Shown: in pieces, positions 1-13,687 of the stretch
Layout of the letters: the number at the start of each line of letters is the position of its first letter
Position numbering within the stretch: the stretch's first letter is position 1
Assembly: GCF_019750675.1 (NCBI RefSeq)
Contig: NZ_JAIEOF010000092.1
Location: 1 to 34,171 of the forward strand
Length of the DNA: 34,171 bases
Direction of reading: 5' to 3'
Source: Methylobacterium sp.
Lineage (GTDB): Bacteria > Pseudomonadota > Alphaproteobacteria > Rhizobiales > Beijerinckiaceae
Notes under the pieces: generated by a model
The model's database searches: none
What the model saw: only the letters and a program-made list of their open reading frames with translations
What the model was told of the DNA's origin: nothing
Position numbers and translations under genes: made by a program

Positions 1-2
1 GC

Positions 3-77
3 CTCAAGACCATCACCACCCGCTGGCCCACCGGCATCCGCGCCGGCGCCGACTTCGTCATGCCCACCATGACGTAG
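3..77 (+). CDS. C-terminal fragment of an unidentified protein
   Basis: An open frame enters from the left edge and ends at TAG (75-77), encoding 24 residues that finish ...ADFVMPTMT. The composition (Trp, Phe, Ile, balanced charges) looks like real protein, and the stop lies 2 bases from the stop of the convergent gene to its right. That tight tail-to-tail packing supports a real 3' end. The fragment is too short to assign a family, and no function is claimed. Confidence 0.45.
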   Translation, partial: LKTITTRWPTGIRAGADFVMPTMT

Positions 78-79
78 GG

Positions 80-907
80 TCAGCGCCGTCGCTTCCGCCG
101 GGATGTCGGCGGAGGCGCGACCGGTGGGGGCACGGCCCCCACCAGACTGACCAGGAGGTCGCGGAGTTCCGCATCCCCGGGCGAGTTCGGATCGACCAGG
201 CGGTCGAGACCGTCGAGCGCCGCGCGCCGCTCCGATTCATTCATTGCGGCCACCTCCTCCACCATGGACCCCAGCATGACGGGCATCGTGGCCTCCGCGA
301 TCGCGTCGCCGTAGAACGTCGCCGCCAGGGAGTGGCGCACGGGCAGGGGGTTCCCCCGCGCGGCGGCCTCGATGCAGAATCCGACCATGGCCGGATCGGG
401 GTCCACGATGAGGCCGAGGCCGGCATGGAACGGCCCGACATCGAAGACGCGCAGGCCGATCACCGTCCCCTCTGAGGCGGAGGCCTCCAGGCCCTCGTCC
501 ATGAGCCAGAACCGGCGGTCGCCATCGAGGAGGTTCTCGACCCAGACACCGCCGAACGCGTGCCGTTCCGCGACCCGAAACACGGAGAAGAACGCCCCGC
601 CGAGCCGCTCCGCCACGGCGCGCTCCGGCGGGTCCAGGGCTTCGGCGCCACCCGCGAGAAACCTGTCGTAGGCCCGGCGGCCACGCTGATTCGGCTCGAA
701 CAGGGCGATGTCGCAGAGCATCGCGGCCGTGTCTTCGACGGCCATTTGCTCCGCATCCACGAGGCCGAGATGCTTCGCGGCGCGATCGAAATCCGGCTTG
801 CCGCATCGATCGACGGCCGCCGCGAGGACCGTCTGGATCGCGGTCCGGATCGGGCGGTAGACTTTGAGCAGCGCGGGGCGGGTCAGAGGATCGGGGAGAT
901 TGATCAT
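80..907 (-). CDS. Conserved-looking hypothetical protein, 275 aa
   Basis: I do not recognise the family. The protein has no signal peptide or clear membrane segment and looks cytoplasmic. It starts MINLPDPLTRPALLKVYRP, is rich in helices, has a central stretch with many aromatic residues (about 104-180, including GVWVENLL, RRFWLMDEGLE and GPFHAGLGLIVDPD) and ends in a Pro-rich, very basic tail (SRRKRRR). The ATG at 907 is preceded by GAGG about 7 bases upstream, which supports this start. It lies 61 bases downstream of bciA on the same strand, so it may be co-transcribed with it, but nothing in the sequence links it to pigment synthesis. Codon usage and GC match the neighbours. Confidence 0.8.
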   Translation of the reverse strand: MINLPDPLTRPALLKVYRPIRTAIQTVLAAAVDRCGKPDFDRAAKHLGLVDAEQMAVEDTAAMLCDIALFEPNQRGRRAYDRFLAGGAEALDPPERAVAERLGGAFFSVFRVAERHAFGGVWVENLLDGDRRFWLMDEGLEASASEGTVIGLRVFDVGPFHAGLGLIVDPDPAMVGFCIEAAARGNPLPVRHSLAATFYGDAIAEATMPVMLGSMVEEVAAMNESERRAALDGLDRLVDPNSPGDAELRDLLVSLVGAVPPPVAPPPTSRRKRRR

Positions 908-968
908 GTTCGGCCTCTGGTGATGGGCGCTGGCCTGAGCCCACGCCAGGGCGGGCAGGCCCGCAGGA

Positions 969-2003
969 TCAGAATACGGCGTGGTCGCCGCGCTCGTTCG
1001 TCACCTCACCCCGGACCAGGCGCGCGTAATGGTCGAACAGCGTCTGCGACCCCGTCGAGGGCGTGGCATGCGCATCGTATCGCCCGGTCGCCGGGTCGAG
1101 GACCAGCATGGACTCGGTGGCGTAGTAGCGCCCGATGCGCGCGAGTTCGGCCTTGGCGGCCAGGGCCGGCAGCCAGCGGCCGAGAATCGCCAGGATCGTC
1201 ACGATCACGTCGAGCAGCGCCACGGGGACATGGGTGAAGCGCGGCTCGCGTCCCAGCAGGGCGAACAGGTGCTCGCCCTGCGCGCGCGGCGTGATCGCCG
1301 CGCCCGGTCCCCCGATCGGGAGGATGCGGTTGCGCCGGTCGTCGCGGTCGAGGCATTCGGCGAGGTAGGCGCTGAGGTCGTCGTCGGCGATCGGTTTGCA
1401 GGCCGTGATCGCGCCGTTGCCGAAGACCAGGAAGGGCTTTCCGCGCCTTACGCGCTCGACCTGCCCCGACAGCGATTTGAAGAAGGCCGTGGGTCGCACG
1501 ATCGTGTAGTCGAGGCCCGACGCGATCAGTTCGGCCTCGAAGGCGAGCTTGGCGTGCTGGAAGGCGAGGACCGGCTTCTGGACACAGATCGCCGAGAGCA
1601 GCACCACGTGACGCACGCCGGCCGCCTCGCTCGCGCGAAGCGCGTTCACCTGCGCCCGGTGGTCGATCGCCCAGGCGTCGGCGGGCAATCCGGTGCGCGA
1701 GGCCAGGCACGAGACCAGGACGTCGAAGCGCTCGCCGCGCAGGCCGTCGCGCGCCAGCGACGCCGGGTCGGTCACGTCCGCGATCCGGGCGGTGGCGCCC
1801 TCGGGCGTGCGCGCCTCGGCGCCGGGCCTGACGAGGCAGACGGTCTCGTGGCCGCGCGAGACCAGCGCCCGCACGGTCGCACGACCGATCGTGCCCGTGC
1901 CGCCGAGAACGAGAACACGCCGCGGGCGCGTCCGGTTCGCGGAATCTCCGCTCAAGGACGCTGCGGCGTCTCGCGTTTCGGCGTCTTGCGTTCGCTCGGA
2001 CAT
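969..2003 (-). CDS. bciA: Divinyl (proto)chlorophyllide a 8-vinyl reductase, BciA type
   Basis: Predicted to reduce the C8 vinyl group of divinyl chlorophyllide/protochlorophyllide with NADPH, a late step of bacteriochlorophyll a synthesis. The 344-residue protein is an atypical short-chain dehydrogenase: a Rossmann motif GGTGTIG at residues 34-40 follows a polar N-terminal tail. Stretches I associate with BciA are present: DVTDPASLARDG, VSCLASRTG, VLLSAICVQKP, VRPTAFFKSLSGQVERVRRG, ARIGRYYATESM and the C-terminus ERGDHAVF. These match my memory of the Rhodobacter enzyme closely, much more than generic NmrA-like proteins. There is no good ribosome-binding site before the ATG at 2003, so the first ~25 residues are uncertain. 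It follows lpd after an 81-base gap containing a hairpin and is not near other photosynthesis genes in this window. Confidence 0.9.
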   Translation of the reverse strand: MSERTQDAETRDAAASLSGDSANRTRPRRVLVLGGTGTIGRATVRALVSRGHETVCLVRPGAEARTPEGATARIADVTDPASLARDGLRGERFDVLVSCLASRTGLPADAWAIDHRAQVNALRASEAAGVRHVVLLSAICVQKPVLAFQHAKLAFEAELIASGLDYTIVRPTAFFKSLSGQVERVRRGKPFLVFGNGAITACKPIADDDLSAYLAECLDRDDRRNRILPIGGPGAAITPRAQGEHLFALLGREPRFTHVPVALLDVIVTILAILGRWLPALAAKAELARIGRYYATESMLVLDPATGRYDAHATPSTGSQTLFDHYARLVRGEVTNERGDHAVF

Positions 2004-2046
2004 CGGAGGGAGTGAACGGTCATTCGCGTCGCCCCGTCAACGCGTC

Positions 2047-2076
2047 CGGGCCGGGTCCGCCGCGCGGCCCGGCCCG
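2047..2076 (-). terminator. GC-rich hairpin after lpd
   Basis: Arms CGGGCCGGG (2047-2055) and CCCGGCCCG (2068-2076) form a perfect 9-bp stem with a 12-base loop, 8 bases after the lpd stop codon. No T-tract follows on the minus strand, so it is not a canonical intrinsic terminator. It may slow polymerase or protect the 3' end of the lpd transcript. Confidence 0.45.
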
Positions 2077-2084
2077 CTTCCCGC

Positions 2085-3485
<1,401 letters not shown>

Positions 3486-3555
3486 GGAAATTCGACTCGC
3501 TGGATTGGGCGGCGGGTCATGCCCCACCATCGATGGACGAAGCGCGCGGAAGCGT

Positions 3556-3579
3556 CCGGCCGCGCGGGGGCGCGGCCGG
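3556..3579 (-). other. Perfect 10-bp hairpin between sucB and lpd
   Basis: CCGGCCGCGC (3556-3565) and GCGCGGCCGG (3570-3579) form an uninterrupted 10-bp all-GC stem around a 4-base loop, in the 114-base gap between sucB and lpd. No T-tract follows. It resembles an intercistronic mRNA processing or stability hairpin more than a terminator. Confidence 0.5.
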
Positions 3580-3599
3580 CGGACGGTAGCTGCCGGGCC

Positions 3600-4883
3600 T
3601 TAGAGGTCGAGCACGAGGCGTGCCGGATCCTCCAGCGCCTCCTTGACGCGCACGAGGAAGGTCACGGCCTCCTTCCCATCGACGATGCGGTGATCGTAGG
3701 ACAGGGCGAGATACATCATCGGCCGCGCCTCGATCTTGCCGGCGCGGACCACCGGGCGCTCCTCGATGCGGTGCATGCCGAGGATGCCGGATTGCGGCGC
3801 GTTGAGGATCGGGGTCGACATCAGCGAGCCGTAGATGCCGCCGTTGGTGATGGTGAAGGTGCCGCCCTGCATCTCGTCGATGGAGAGCTTGCCGTCACGG
3901 GCCTTCTTGCCGAAGCCCGCGATCTTCTTCTCGATCCCGGCGATCGAGAGGTCGTCGGCGTCGCGCACCACCGGCACCACGAGGCCCTTGTCGGTGCCGA
4001 CGGCGATGCCGATGTGGTAGTAGTTCTTGTAGACGAGGTCCTGCCCGTCGATCTCGGCGTTCACCGCCGGCACGTCCTTGAGGGCACCGATCACCGCCTT
4101 GGTGAAGAAGCCCATGAAGCCGAGCTTGGTGCCGTGCTTCTTCTCGAAGATGTCCTTGTACTGGCTCCGCATCGCCATCACGGCCGACATGTCGACGTCG
4201 TTGAACGTCGTCAGCATCGCGGCGGTGTCCTGCGCGTCCTTGAGACGGCGGGCGATGGTCTGGCGCAGCTTCGTCATGCGCACGCGCTCCTCGCGCGCCG
4301 CATCGTCGGGCTTCGAGGGCGCGCGCGGAGCGGCCGGCTTGGCCTCGCGGGCGGGGGCCGGCGCCGGGGCGGACGGACCCTTGGCGCTGGCTTCCAGCAT
4401 GTCGCCCTTGGTGACGCGGCCGTCCTTGCCGCTGCCGTTGAGGGTCGCGGGGTCGATGCCCGACTCGCGCGCCATCTTGGCCACCGCGGGGCCGTGGTCG
4501 CCGGATTCGCGGGTCGCCTGGGGAGCGGCGTCGCCGTGATTGCCGTAGGCGGCCGAGGATTCGGTGGCGGGCGCGGCATCCGCCTTCTTGCTCGCCTCGG
4601 CGGGCGCTTCGGCCTTCTTCGGGGCAGCCGCCTTGGCGTCGCCGGACGCCTCGACGATCGAGCCCAGCAGCGCGCCGGCCTCCACCGTCTCGCCGTCCTT
4701 GGCCAGGATCTCGCCGAGCTGGCCCGCCGCCGGCGCGTTCACCTCCAGGGTGACCTTGTCGGTCTCGAGTTCCACCAGGGGCTCGTCGGCCGCCACGGTG
4801 TCGCCCGGCTTCTTGAACCAGCGGCCGATGGTGGCCTCGCTCACGGATTCGCCCAGGGTCGGGACGACGATATCGGTTGCCAT
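3600..4883 (-). CDS. sucB: 2-oxoglutarate dehydrogenase E2, dihydrolipoyl succinyltransferase
   Basis: The core of the OGDH complex: it transfers succinyl from E1 to CoA via a lipoyl arm. Domains in order: an N-terminal lipoyl domain (about 2-77) with lipoyl-lysine K43 in ETDKVTLEV; an Ala/Pro/Lys-rich linker (about 80-125); a peripheral subunit-binding domain (about 130-165, containing [27 protein letters not shown]); a second flexible linker; and the C-terminal catalytic domain, ending with the active-site [10 protein letters not shown]. The 427-residue length is typical. The start [14 protein letters not shown] is the family start. It follows sucA by 80 bases and precedes lpd, so E1-E2-E3 are encoded consecutively. 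Confidence 0.97.
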   Translation of the reverse strand: MATDIVVPTLGESVSEATIGRWFKKPGDTVAADEPLVELETDKVTLEVNAPAAGQLGEILAKDGETVEAGALLGSIVEASGDAKAAAPKKAEAPAEASKKADAAPATESSAAYGNHGDAAPQATRESGDHGPAVAKMARESGIDPATLNGSGKDGRVTKGDMLEASAKGPSAPAPAPAREAKPAAPRAPSKPDDAAREERVRMTKLRQTIARRLKDAQDTAAMLTTFNDVDMSAVMAMRSQYKDIFEKKHGTKLGFMGFFTKAVIGALKDVPAVNAEIDGQDLVYKNYYHIGIAVGTDKGLVVPVVRDADDLSIAGIEKKIAGFGKKARDGKLSIDEMQGGTFTITNGGIYGSLMSTPILNAPQSGILGMHRIEERPVVRAGKIEARPMMYLALSYDHRIVDGKEAVTFLVRVKEALEDPARLVLDL

Positions 4884-4963
4884 GGTTCAGTGTCCGTCCG
4901 GAGGGTTCGGGACGCCGTTCGCGCGGCGCCCACGGATCGAGAAGGTTCGGGAAGGGCCGGCGG

Positions 4964-7936
<2,973 letters not shown>

Positions 7937-7959
7937 CGTTCGGGTCATCCTGCCGCTGT

Positions 7960-7988
7960 GCAGGGGCCCCCAGCGGAGAGGCCCCTGC
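7960..7988 (-). other. Hairpin immediately upstream of sucA
   Basis: GCAGGGGCC (7960-7968) and GGCCCCTGC (7980-7988) form a perfect 9-bp stem with an 11-base loop. In the transcript it ends 11 bases before the ATG at 7948 and 23 before that at 7936. It could affect access of ribosomes to sucA or mark an mRNA processing point. Confidence 0.45.
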
Positions 7989-8124
7989 CCGATCCACCTC
8001 GGCGCGGGTCGCGGAGGAGATCGCATTTTCCGGGAAAGACGCGGGCTCGGGCTCGCGTCGCTCATGCTTAGATGGGGTCGCGGACCTGAACGCCGGGGCA
8101 ATTCAGGCCTGCGATCCCCGCGTG

Positions 8125-9009
8125 TCAGCCGCGCAGGACCTCGACGAGGGTGCTGCCGAGGCGGGCCGGCGAGGGCGAGACCCGGATGCCGGCCGCTTCC
8201 ATTGCGGCGATCTTGTCCTCGGCGCCGCCCTTGCCGCCCGAGATGATGGCGCCGGCATGGCCCATGCGGCGGCCCGGAGGCGCCGTGCGGCCGGCGATGA
8301 AGCCGACCATGGGCTTCTTGCGGCCGCGCTTGGCCTCGTCGGCCAGGAACTGCGCCGCCTCTTCCTCGGCGGAGCCGCCGATCTCGCCGATCATCACGAT
8401 CGACTCGGTCTTGTCGTCGGCCAGGAACAGTTCGAGCATGGAGATGAACTCCGTGCCCTTCACCGGGTCGCCGCCGATGCCCACCGCCGTGGTCTGGCCG
8501 AGGCCCGCATTGGTGGTCTGGAACACCGCCTCGTAGGTCAGCGTGCCGGAGCGCGAGACGATGCCGACCGAGCCGGGCTTGAAGATGTTGGCCGGCATGA
8601 TGCCGATCTTGCATGCGCCCGCCGTGACGATGCCGGGGCAGTTCGGGCCCACCAGGCGGGACTTCGAGCCTTCCAGGGCGCGCTTGACCCGCACCATGTC
8701 GAGCACCGGAATACCCTCCGTGATGCAGACGATGAGCGGAACCTCCGCCTGGATCGCCTCGCAGATCGCGTCCGCCGCGCCGGGCGGCGGCACGTAGACG
8801 ACGGATGCCGTCGCGCCGGTGGCTTCCCGCGCCTCCGCCACCGTGTCGAAGACCGGCAGGTTGAGGTGCTTGGAGCCGCCCTTACCGGGCGAGGTGCCGC
8901 CGACCATCTTGGTGCCGTAGGCGATGGCCTGCTCGGAGTGGAAGGTCCCGTTCTTGCCGGTGAAGCCCTGGCAGATGACCTTGGTGTTCGCGTCGATCAG
9001 GATGGACAT
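8125..9009 (-). CDS. sucD: Succinyl-CoA synthetase alpha subunit
   Basis: The CoA-binding and phosphohistidine subunit of succinyl-CoA ligase, which converts succinyl-CoA to succinate with ATP or GTP formation. The 294-residue length is normal. Seen: the N-terminal CoA-binding fold ([18 protein letters not shown], residues 12-29), GPNCPGI around 121-127, and the active-site His251 in [12 protein letters not shown]. It is distinguished from malate thiokinase (MtkB) mainly by its setting with sucC, sucA, sucB and mdh. The start ATG (9009) lies 7 bases after the stop of the small lipoprotein gene, and that gene separates it from sucC, its obligate partner. The usual arrangement has sucC and sucD directly adjacent. 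Confidence 0.97.
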   Translation of the reverse strand: MSILIDANTKVICQGFTGKNGTFHSEQAIAYGTKMVGGTSPGKGGSKHLNLPVFDTVAEAREATGATASVVYVPPPGAADAICEAIQAEVPLIVCITEGIPVLDMVRVKRALEGSKSRLVGPNCPGIVTAGACKIGIMPANIFKPGSVGIVSRSGTLTYEAVFQTTNAGLGQTTAVGIGGDPVKGTEFISMLELFLADDKTESIVMIGEIGGSAEEEAAQFLADEAKRGRKKPMVGFIAGRTAPPGRRMGHAGAIISGGKGGAEDKIAAMEAAGIRVSPSPARLGSTLVEVLRG

Positions 9010-9016
9010 GCAAGCC

Positions 9017-9370
9017 TCAATAAGTCTGCGCGGACGCGATTACGATGTCGCCGCTCACAGAGAGCTGCGTGATAATCTTCGCTTCAGCATTGCCGCGGCA
9101 CCAAACGCTTTTCTTTTCGGTAGCGAGGCTGCCAACGATGTCAGCCTCCGACCAGATGAACTCGAATGCGTTATGCTCTGGATCCGACGCGACATTTGCA
9201 ACGGCGGCGAGTTCAAGGTCTGGACTATTAGAAAGCTTCTGGAGTTGCGACTTCGCAAGTTGCGAGCAGGTTTTACGAGCCACTGCGATGAGTGCCGGAT
9301 CGTCGGGCTCGATGCAGCCAGCCAGTGGCAGGGCAAGCATCGCGGTCATGCTCGTGGCTACGAAGCGCAA
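9017..9370 (-). CDS. Small predicted lipoprotein between sucC and sucD
   Basis: 117 residues with a lipoprotein signal: [19 protein letters not shown], Arg in the n-region, a hydrophobic core and lipobox LAGC (Cys19), so probably a lipid-anchored envelope protein. The mature part is small and polar, with Cys residues at CSQL and WCRG. I recognise no family. The start is TTG (9370), preceded by GAGG 3 bases upstream and an AAGGG a little further. The alternative ATG at 9349 lacks a Shine-Dalgarno and would remove the Arg. It begins 5 bases after the sucC stop and ends 7 bases before the sucD ATG, so it is likely co-transcribed and possibly translationally coupled. My hand count over 300 bases gives about 56% GC, clearly below its neighbours, and codons look less biased to G/C. 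This suggests acquired or fast-evolving DNA. Confidence 0.7.
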   Translation of the reverse strand: MRFVATSMTAMLALPLAGCIEPDDPALIAVARKTCSQLAKSQLQKLSNSPDLELAAVANVASDPEHNAFEFIWSEADIVGSLATEKKSVWCRGNAEAKIITQLSVSGDIVIASAQTY

Positions 9371-9375
9371 CGTCC

Positions 9376-10572
9376 TCAGCCCTTCTTCACGGCGGCGACG
9401 ATTTTCTGCGCGGCATCATCCAGGTCGTCGGCTGGGATCACGTTCAAGCCGGAATTCCGGATGATCTCCTTGCCCTTCTCGACGTTGGTGCCCTCGAGGC
9501 GCACCACCAGCGGCACCTGGAGGCCGACAGCCTTGACCGCCGCGATCACGCCGTTGGCGATCACGTCGCACTTCATGATCCCGCCGAAGATGTTGACGAG
9601 GATGCCCTTCACCTGCGGGTCGGCGGTGATGATCTTGAAGGCCGCCGTGACCTTCTCCTCGGAAGCGCCGCCGCCGACATCGAGGAAGTTCGCCGGCTCC
9701 TCGCCGTAGAGCTTGATGATGTCGAGCGTCGCCATGGCCAGACCCGCCCCGTTGACCATGCAGCCGATGGTGCCGTCGAGGGCGATGTAGGCCAGATCGT
9801 ACTTCGAGGCCTCGATCTCCTTGGCGTCCTCCTCGGTCTCGTCGCGCAGGGCCACGATGTCGGGGTGACGGTAGAGGGCGTTCGAATCGAAGGAGATCTT
9901 GGCGTCGAGGCACTTGAGGTGGCCGTCGCCGGTGAGCACCAGCGGGTTGATCTCCAGCATGCTCATGTCCTTGGCGGTGAACGCCTCGTAGAGCTTGGTG
10001 GTCAGATCGCCGGCTTCCTTGGCCTGGGCGCCGGAGAGGCCGAGCGTCTTGGCGACGAGGCGGCCATGGTGGGGCATCACGCCGGTGGCGGGATCGACCG
10101 AGAAGGTGACGATCTTCTCCGGCGTGTCGTGGGCCACCGTCTCGATGTCCATGCCGCCTTCCGTGGAGACGACGTAGGCCACCCGGCCGGTCTCGCGGTC
10201 GACGAGCATCGAGAGGTAGAACTCCGCCTCGATCTGGGCGCCCTCCTCGATATAGAGGCGGTTGACCTGCTTGCCGGCCTCGCCGGTCTGGATCGTCACC
10301 AGGGTCTGGCCCAGCATCTCGCCGGCGAATTGCTTGACCTCGTCGAGGGACTTGGTGACGCGCACGCCGCCCTTGGCGCCGGCCGGCGCACCCTTGAAGG
10401 TGCCCTTGCCGCGGCCGCCCGCGTGGATCTGCGACTTCACCACCCAGACCGGACCGCCGAGTTCCTTCGCGGCGGCCTCGGCCTCCTCCGGCTTGAAGAT
10501 CGCCACGCCCTTGGAAACGGGCAGGCCGAATTCCTTCAGCACCGCCTTGGCCTGGTATTCGTGAATGTTCAT
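9376..10572 (-). CDS. sucC: Succinyl-CoA synthetase beta subunit
   Basis: The nucleotide-binding (ATP-grasp) subunit of succinyl-CoA ligase, partner of SucD. The 398-residue length is standard. Seen: the N-terminal family signature [16 protein letters not shown], the ATP-grasp Lys-rich element [13 protein letters not shown] (about 46-58), the Mg-binding region [10 protein letters not shown], and the C-terminal [18 protein letters not shown] and [10 protein letters not shown] segments. The start ATG (10572) has GGAG about 8 bases upstream, fixing it within a longer open frame. It follows mdh by 109 bases containing a stem-loop. The stop is 5 bases before the TTG of the lipoprotein gene that interrupts the sucC-sucD pair. 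Confidence 0.97.
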   Translation of the reverse strand: MNIHEYQAKAVLKEFGLPVSKGVAIFKPEEAEAAAKELGGPVWVVKSQIHAGGRGKGTFKGAPAGAKGGVRVTKSLDEVKQFAGEMLGQTLVTIQTGEAGKQVNRLYIEEGAQIEAEFYLSMLVDRETGRVAYVVSTEGGMDIETVAHDTPEKIVTFSVDPATGVMPHHGRLVAKTLGLSGAQAKEAGDLTTKLYEAFTAKDMSMLEINPLVLTGDGHLKCLDAKISFDSNALYRHPDIVALRDETEEDAKEIEASKYDLAYIALDGTIGCMVNGAGLAMATLDIIKLYGEEPANFLDVGGGASEEKVTAAFKIITADPQVKGILVNIFGGIMKCDVIANGVIAAVKAVGLQVPLVVRLEGTNVEKGKEIIRNSGLNVIPADDLDDAAQKIVAAVKKG

Positions 10573-10635
10573 GAACGTTTCTCCGCCTCGTCCCGGCGCC
10601 GGGCGCGGGAGTTCAGGACACGACACCGGCACCGT

Positions 10636-10663
10636 CGCGCCGGCCGCGAAAGCGGCCGACGCG
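10636..10663 (-). other. Stem-loop between mdh and sucC
   Basis: Arms 10636-10647 and 10652-10663 pair with one mismatch (C10640 against A10659) around a 4-base loop. The inner 7 bp are CGGCCGC/GCGGCCG. It lies in the 109-base gap after the mdh stop with no T-tract, so it is a candidate mRNA processing or stability element. Confidence 0.45.
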
Positions 10664-10681
10664 CGATGCTTCTCACTGTGG

Positions 10682-11833
<1,152 letters not shown>

Positions 11834-11885
11834 TCACGCAGTTGCTTAGGGAACGTCGACGCGATGCCGTTCGACGGCAAAGCTC

Positions 11886-11913
11886 AAGTGACAAGATTTC
11901 GAATCTGTCACTT
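11886..11913. promoter_or_regulatory. Operator-like palindrome in the mdh leader
   Basis: AAGTGACA (11886-11893) and TGTCACTT (11906-11913) are a perfect 8-bp inverted repeat 12 bases apart. The spacer contains a further GATT/AATC pair offset by one base. It sits 3 bases beyond the tetR stop and about 240 bases upstream of mdh, in unusually AT-rich sequence. No T-tract follows, so an operator is more likely than a terminator. Its regulator is unknown; the adjacent TetR protein is one candidate. Confidence 0.45.
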
Positions 11914-11916
11914 CAC

Positions 11917-12672
11917 CTAGAGCGTGCCGGTCCGCAGCACTTTCTGAATGGCCAGGATCACCGCGCCGAGACGCGCTTCCACGAGGTCGCGCGGCAGGTC
12001 CGCGTCGTGCTGAATCGCCAGCGGATGGGTGAAGCGGTAGCTCGCGTCGAAGATGTGGGCGATGGCCCGCTCGCGGTCGCGCGCCACGAACGCCCCGGCC
12101 CCGATGCCCTCTTCCACCACGCGCTCCACGAGGCTGCGCAGGCGCACCCGGTGGCGCCGGGCGATGGGCCGCGCGGCCACGGTGGCGTCGAGGTGGACCG
12201 CGAACAGGTTCGGCTCGTGGACCAGGGTCTCGCGCTGGACGCTGGCGAGCGCGGTGAGCAGGCGCTCGATCTTGTCGTCGGCCGGGTCGGGCGCATCGGC
12301 GATGCGGGCGAGTTCGGCCTCCACGTCGCGCAGCCAGCGCCCCGCCACGGCATCGAGGAGCGCGTCCTTCGAGGGGAAGTAGCGGTAGACGTTGGCGTGC
12401 GTCATGCCCGCCTCGGCCGCCACGGCCACCACGGTGACCCGCTTGGGCCCGAGGCGGCGCAAGTGCTCGGTGGCGACGGCGAGCAGGCGCGCATCGACGG
12501 CCAGGGGTGCCGCGGCCCGTGGGGCCGGGCGGGCGACGCGCGGCACCGTGATGCGGACGGCGCTCTCCGGGGCCGTCTGGTCCTCCGAGGGTTCACTTCC
12601 CCGATCGAGGCTGAGGTCGATCTCGTGCCCGAAGGCGAAGGGCGGGCCAGGCGGCTGCATCAAATCGGACAC
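11917..12672 (-). CDS. TetR/AcrR-family transcriptional regulator
   Basis: A predicted DNA-binding regulator. After an unusual 55-60 residue Pro/Ala/acid-rich N-terminal extension comes the TetR helix-turn-helix at about 79-98 (VTVVAVAAEAGMTHANVYRYFPSKDALLDAV, of which YRYFPSKD is the family hallmark). A C-terminal ligand/dimer domain of about 140 residues follows. Most TetR proteins have only 10-20 residues before the HTH. The first possible start is GTG (12672), ATG (12660) is next, and neither has a clear Shine-Dalgarno, so the N-terminus is uncertain. The ligand is unknown. It is downstream of gloB on the same strand and directly upstream of the mdh leader. The palindrome just past its stop codon could be bound by it, but that is speculation. 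Confidence 0.88.
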   Translation of the reverse strand: MSDLMQPPGPPFAFGHEIDLSLDRGSEPSEDQTAPESAVRITVPRVARPAPRAAAPLAVDARLLAVATEHLRRLGPKRVTVVAVAAEAGMTHANVYRYFPSKDALLDAVAGRWLRDVEAELARIADAPDPADDKIERLLTALASVQRETLVHEPNLFAVHLDATVAARPIARRHRVRLRSLVERVVEEGIGAGAFVARDRERAIAHIFDASYRFTHPLAIQHDADLPRDLVEARLGAVILAIQKVLRTGTL

Positions 12673-12714
12673 CGGGGCTCGTGGATGGACGGGACGGCAC
12701 CTTCCGGACGGGTT

Positions 12715-12732
12715 CCGCCTCGTCAGAGGCGG
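12715..12732 (-). other. Hairpin between gloB and tetR
   Basis: CCGCCTC (12715-12721) and GAGGCGG (12726-12732) form a 7-bp stem with a GTCA loop in the 134-base gap between gloB and the tetR gene. No T-tract follows on the minus strand. It could be a weak terminator or chance in GC-rich DNA. Confidence 0.3.
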
Positions 12733-12767
12733 GCTTCATACCGGAAAGTCCAAGGAGGCCAACATCA

Positions 12768-12791
12768 ATGACAGCACCAGCCTCGCTGTAA
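12768..12791 (+). other. Seven-codon reading frame with a consensus Shine-Dalgarno
   Basis: AAGGAGG (12752-12758) lies 9 bases before an ATG (12768) that opens a frame of only 7 codons (MTAPASL) ending in TAA. The ribosome-binding site is the best match to consensus I noticed in the window, yet no gene follows on this strand for about 1 kb. It may be a leftover gene start or chance. No function is claimed. Confidence 0.2.
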
Positions 12792-12806
12792 CGCCCCTTT
12801 AACGAC

Positions 12807-13604
12807 TCAGAACCGGTTCTTCCAGGCCCTTAGTGCAGTAAAGACAACCGAGGGCTGGGTACCGGGTGCGAGATCCACGCTTCGGGCGAGATTCGGCTCG
12901 CCGACGCGCAGGAACGGGTTAGTCGCACGCTCCGCCCCCATCGTGCTCGGGATCAGGAATCGGCCCTCCGCCTTGGCCCGCTCGGCCTCGGCCGCGCGGG
13001 CGGCGAGCGCGGCGTTGCCGGGCTCGGCCGCGAGAGCGAAGCGCGCGTTGGAGAGCACGTAATCGTGCCCGCTATAGACCGCCGTGTCGTCCGGCAGGGG
13101 CAGGAACCGCTCCAGGGAGCGCCACAGGGTGGCGGGCTCGGCCTCCATCACCCGGCCGCATCCGAGGGTGAACAGGGTGTCGCCGGCGAACACCACGCGC
13201 GCATCCGCGAACCAGTAGGTGACGTGGTCGGCGCAGTGTCCCGGCGTCTCCCAGACCTGCGCGGTCAGGTCGCCGACCCGGACCACGTCGCCCTCGCGCA
13301 CCGTGACGTCGACCTCCGGCACCGCGTCGCCCGCCTTCAGGGGCGCCGTCACCCGGGCCCCCGTGCGGCGCTTCACCTCCGGGATGCCCTCGACGTGGTC
13401 GCCGTGCCGGTGGGTGACGAGGATGTCGGTCAACGTCCAGCCGGTCTCCTCGAGGGCCTTCAGGACGGGCCCCGCCTCCGGCACGTCGATGGCCGCGCAG
13501 GCCCCGGTGGCGGGGTCGCGGACGAGCACGCCGATATTGTCGCTGCGGCAGAGAAAGGTGCGGATCTCGGGGGCCGGGGACGATGGGGGGCTCTGGGCGG
13601 TCAT
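12807..13604 (-). CDS. gloB: Hydroxyacylglutathione hydrolase (glyoxalase II)
   Basis: A metallo-beta-lactamase-fold enzyme that hydrolyses S-lactoylglutathione to lactate and glutathione, completing methylglyoxal detoxification. Seen: FLCRSDNIGVLVRD (17-30), the metal-binding THRHGDH (64-70), PGHCADH (122-128), AGDTLFTLGCGR (140-151), SGHDY (178-182) and a C-terminal ending RAWKNRF, which is typical of the family. In-frame ATGs lie at 13772, 13640 and 13604. The last is chosen because GAGGAG precedes it by about 6 bases and it gives the usual length (265 aa, family about 255). It diverges from the methyltransferase-like gene at 13826, a pairing I recall from other alphaproteobacteria. Confidence 0.95.
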   Translation of the reverse strand: MTAQSPPSSPAPEIRTFLCRSDNIGVLVRDPATGACAAIDVPEAGPVLKALEETGWTLTDILVTHRHGDHVEGIPEVKRRTGARVTAPLKAGDAVPEVDVTVREGDVVRVGDLTAQVWETPGHCADHVTYWFADARVVFAGDTLFTLGCGRVMEAEPATLWRSLERFLPLPDDTAVYSGHDYVLSNARFALAAEPGNAALAARAAEAERAKAEGRFLIPSTMGAERATNPFLRVGEPNLARSVDLAPGTQPSVVFTALRAWKNRF

Positions 13605-13687
13605 GGGAGGCTCCTCGCCGGACTGGAGATCGGTGGTCATCGGGAGATGGTCCCCGCGCACGCCGGGTCCAGGGGGCGCGTGTCTCC

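Noticed and set aside
7949-8614. Upstream extension of the sucA frame over sucD
   Set aside because: The frame is open but overlaps sucD, and its translation is Arg/Gly/His-rich and unlike E1 enzymes. The family start MARQDALETSF lies at 7936.
9055-9336. A 93-codon minus-strand frame overlapping the lipoprotein gene
   Set aside because: It overlaps the lipoprotein gene in another frame and lacks its signal peptide and Shine-Dalgarno support. The lipoprotein frame is the better candidate.
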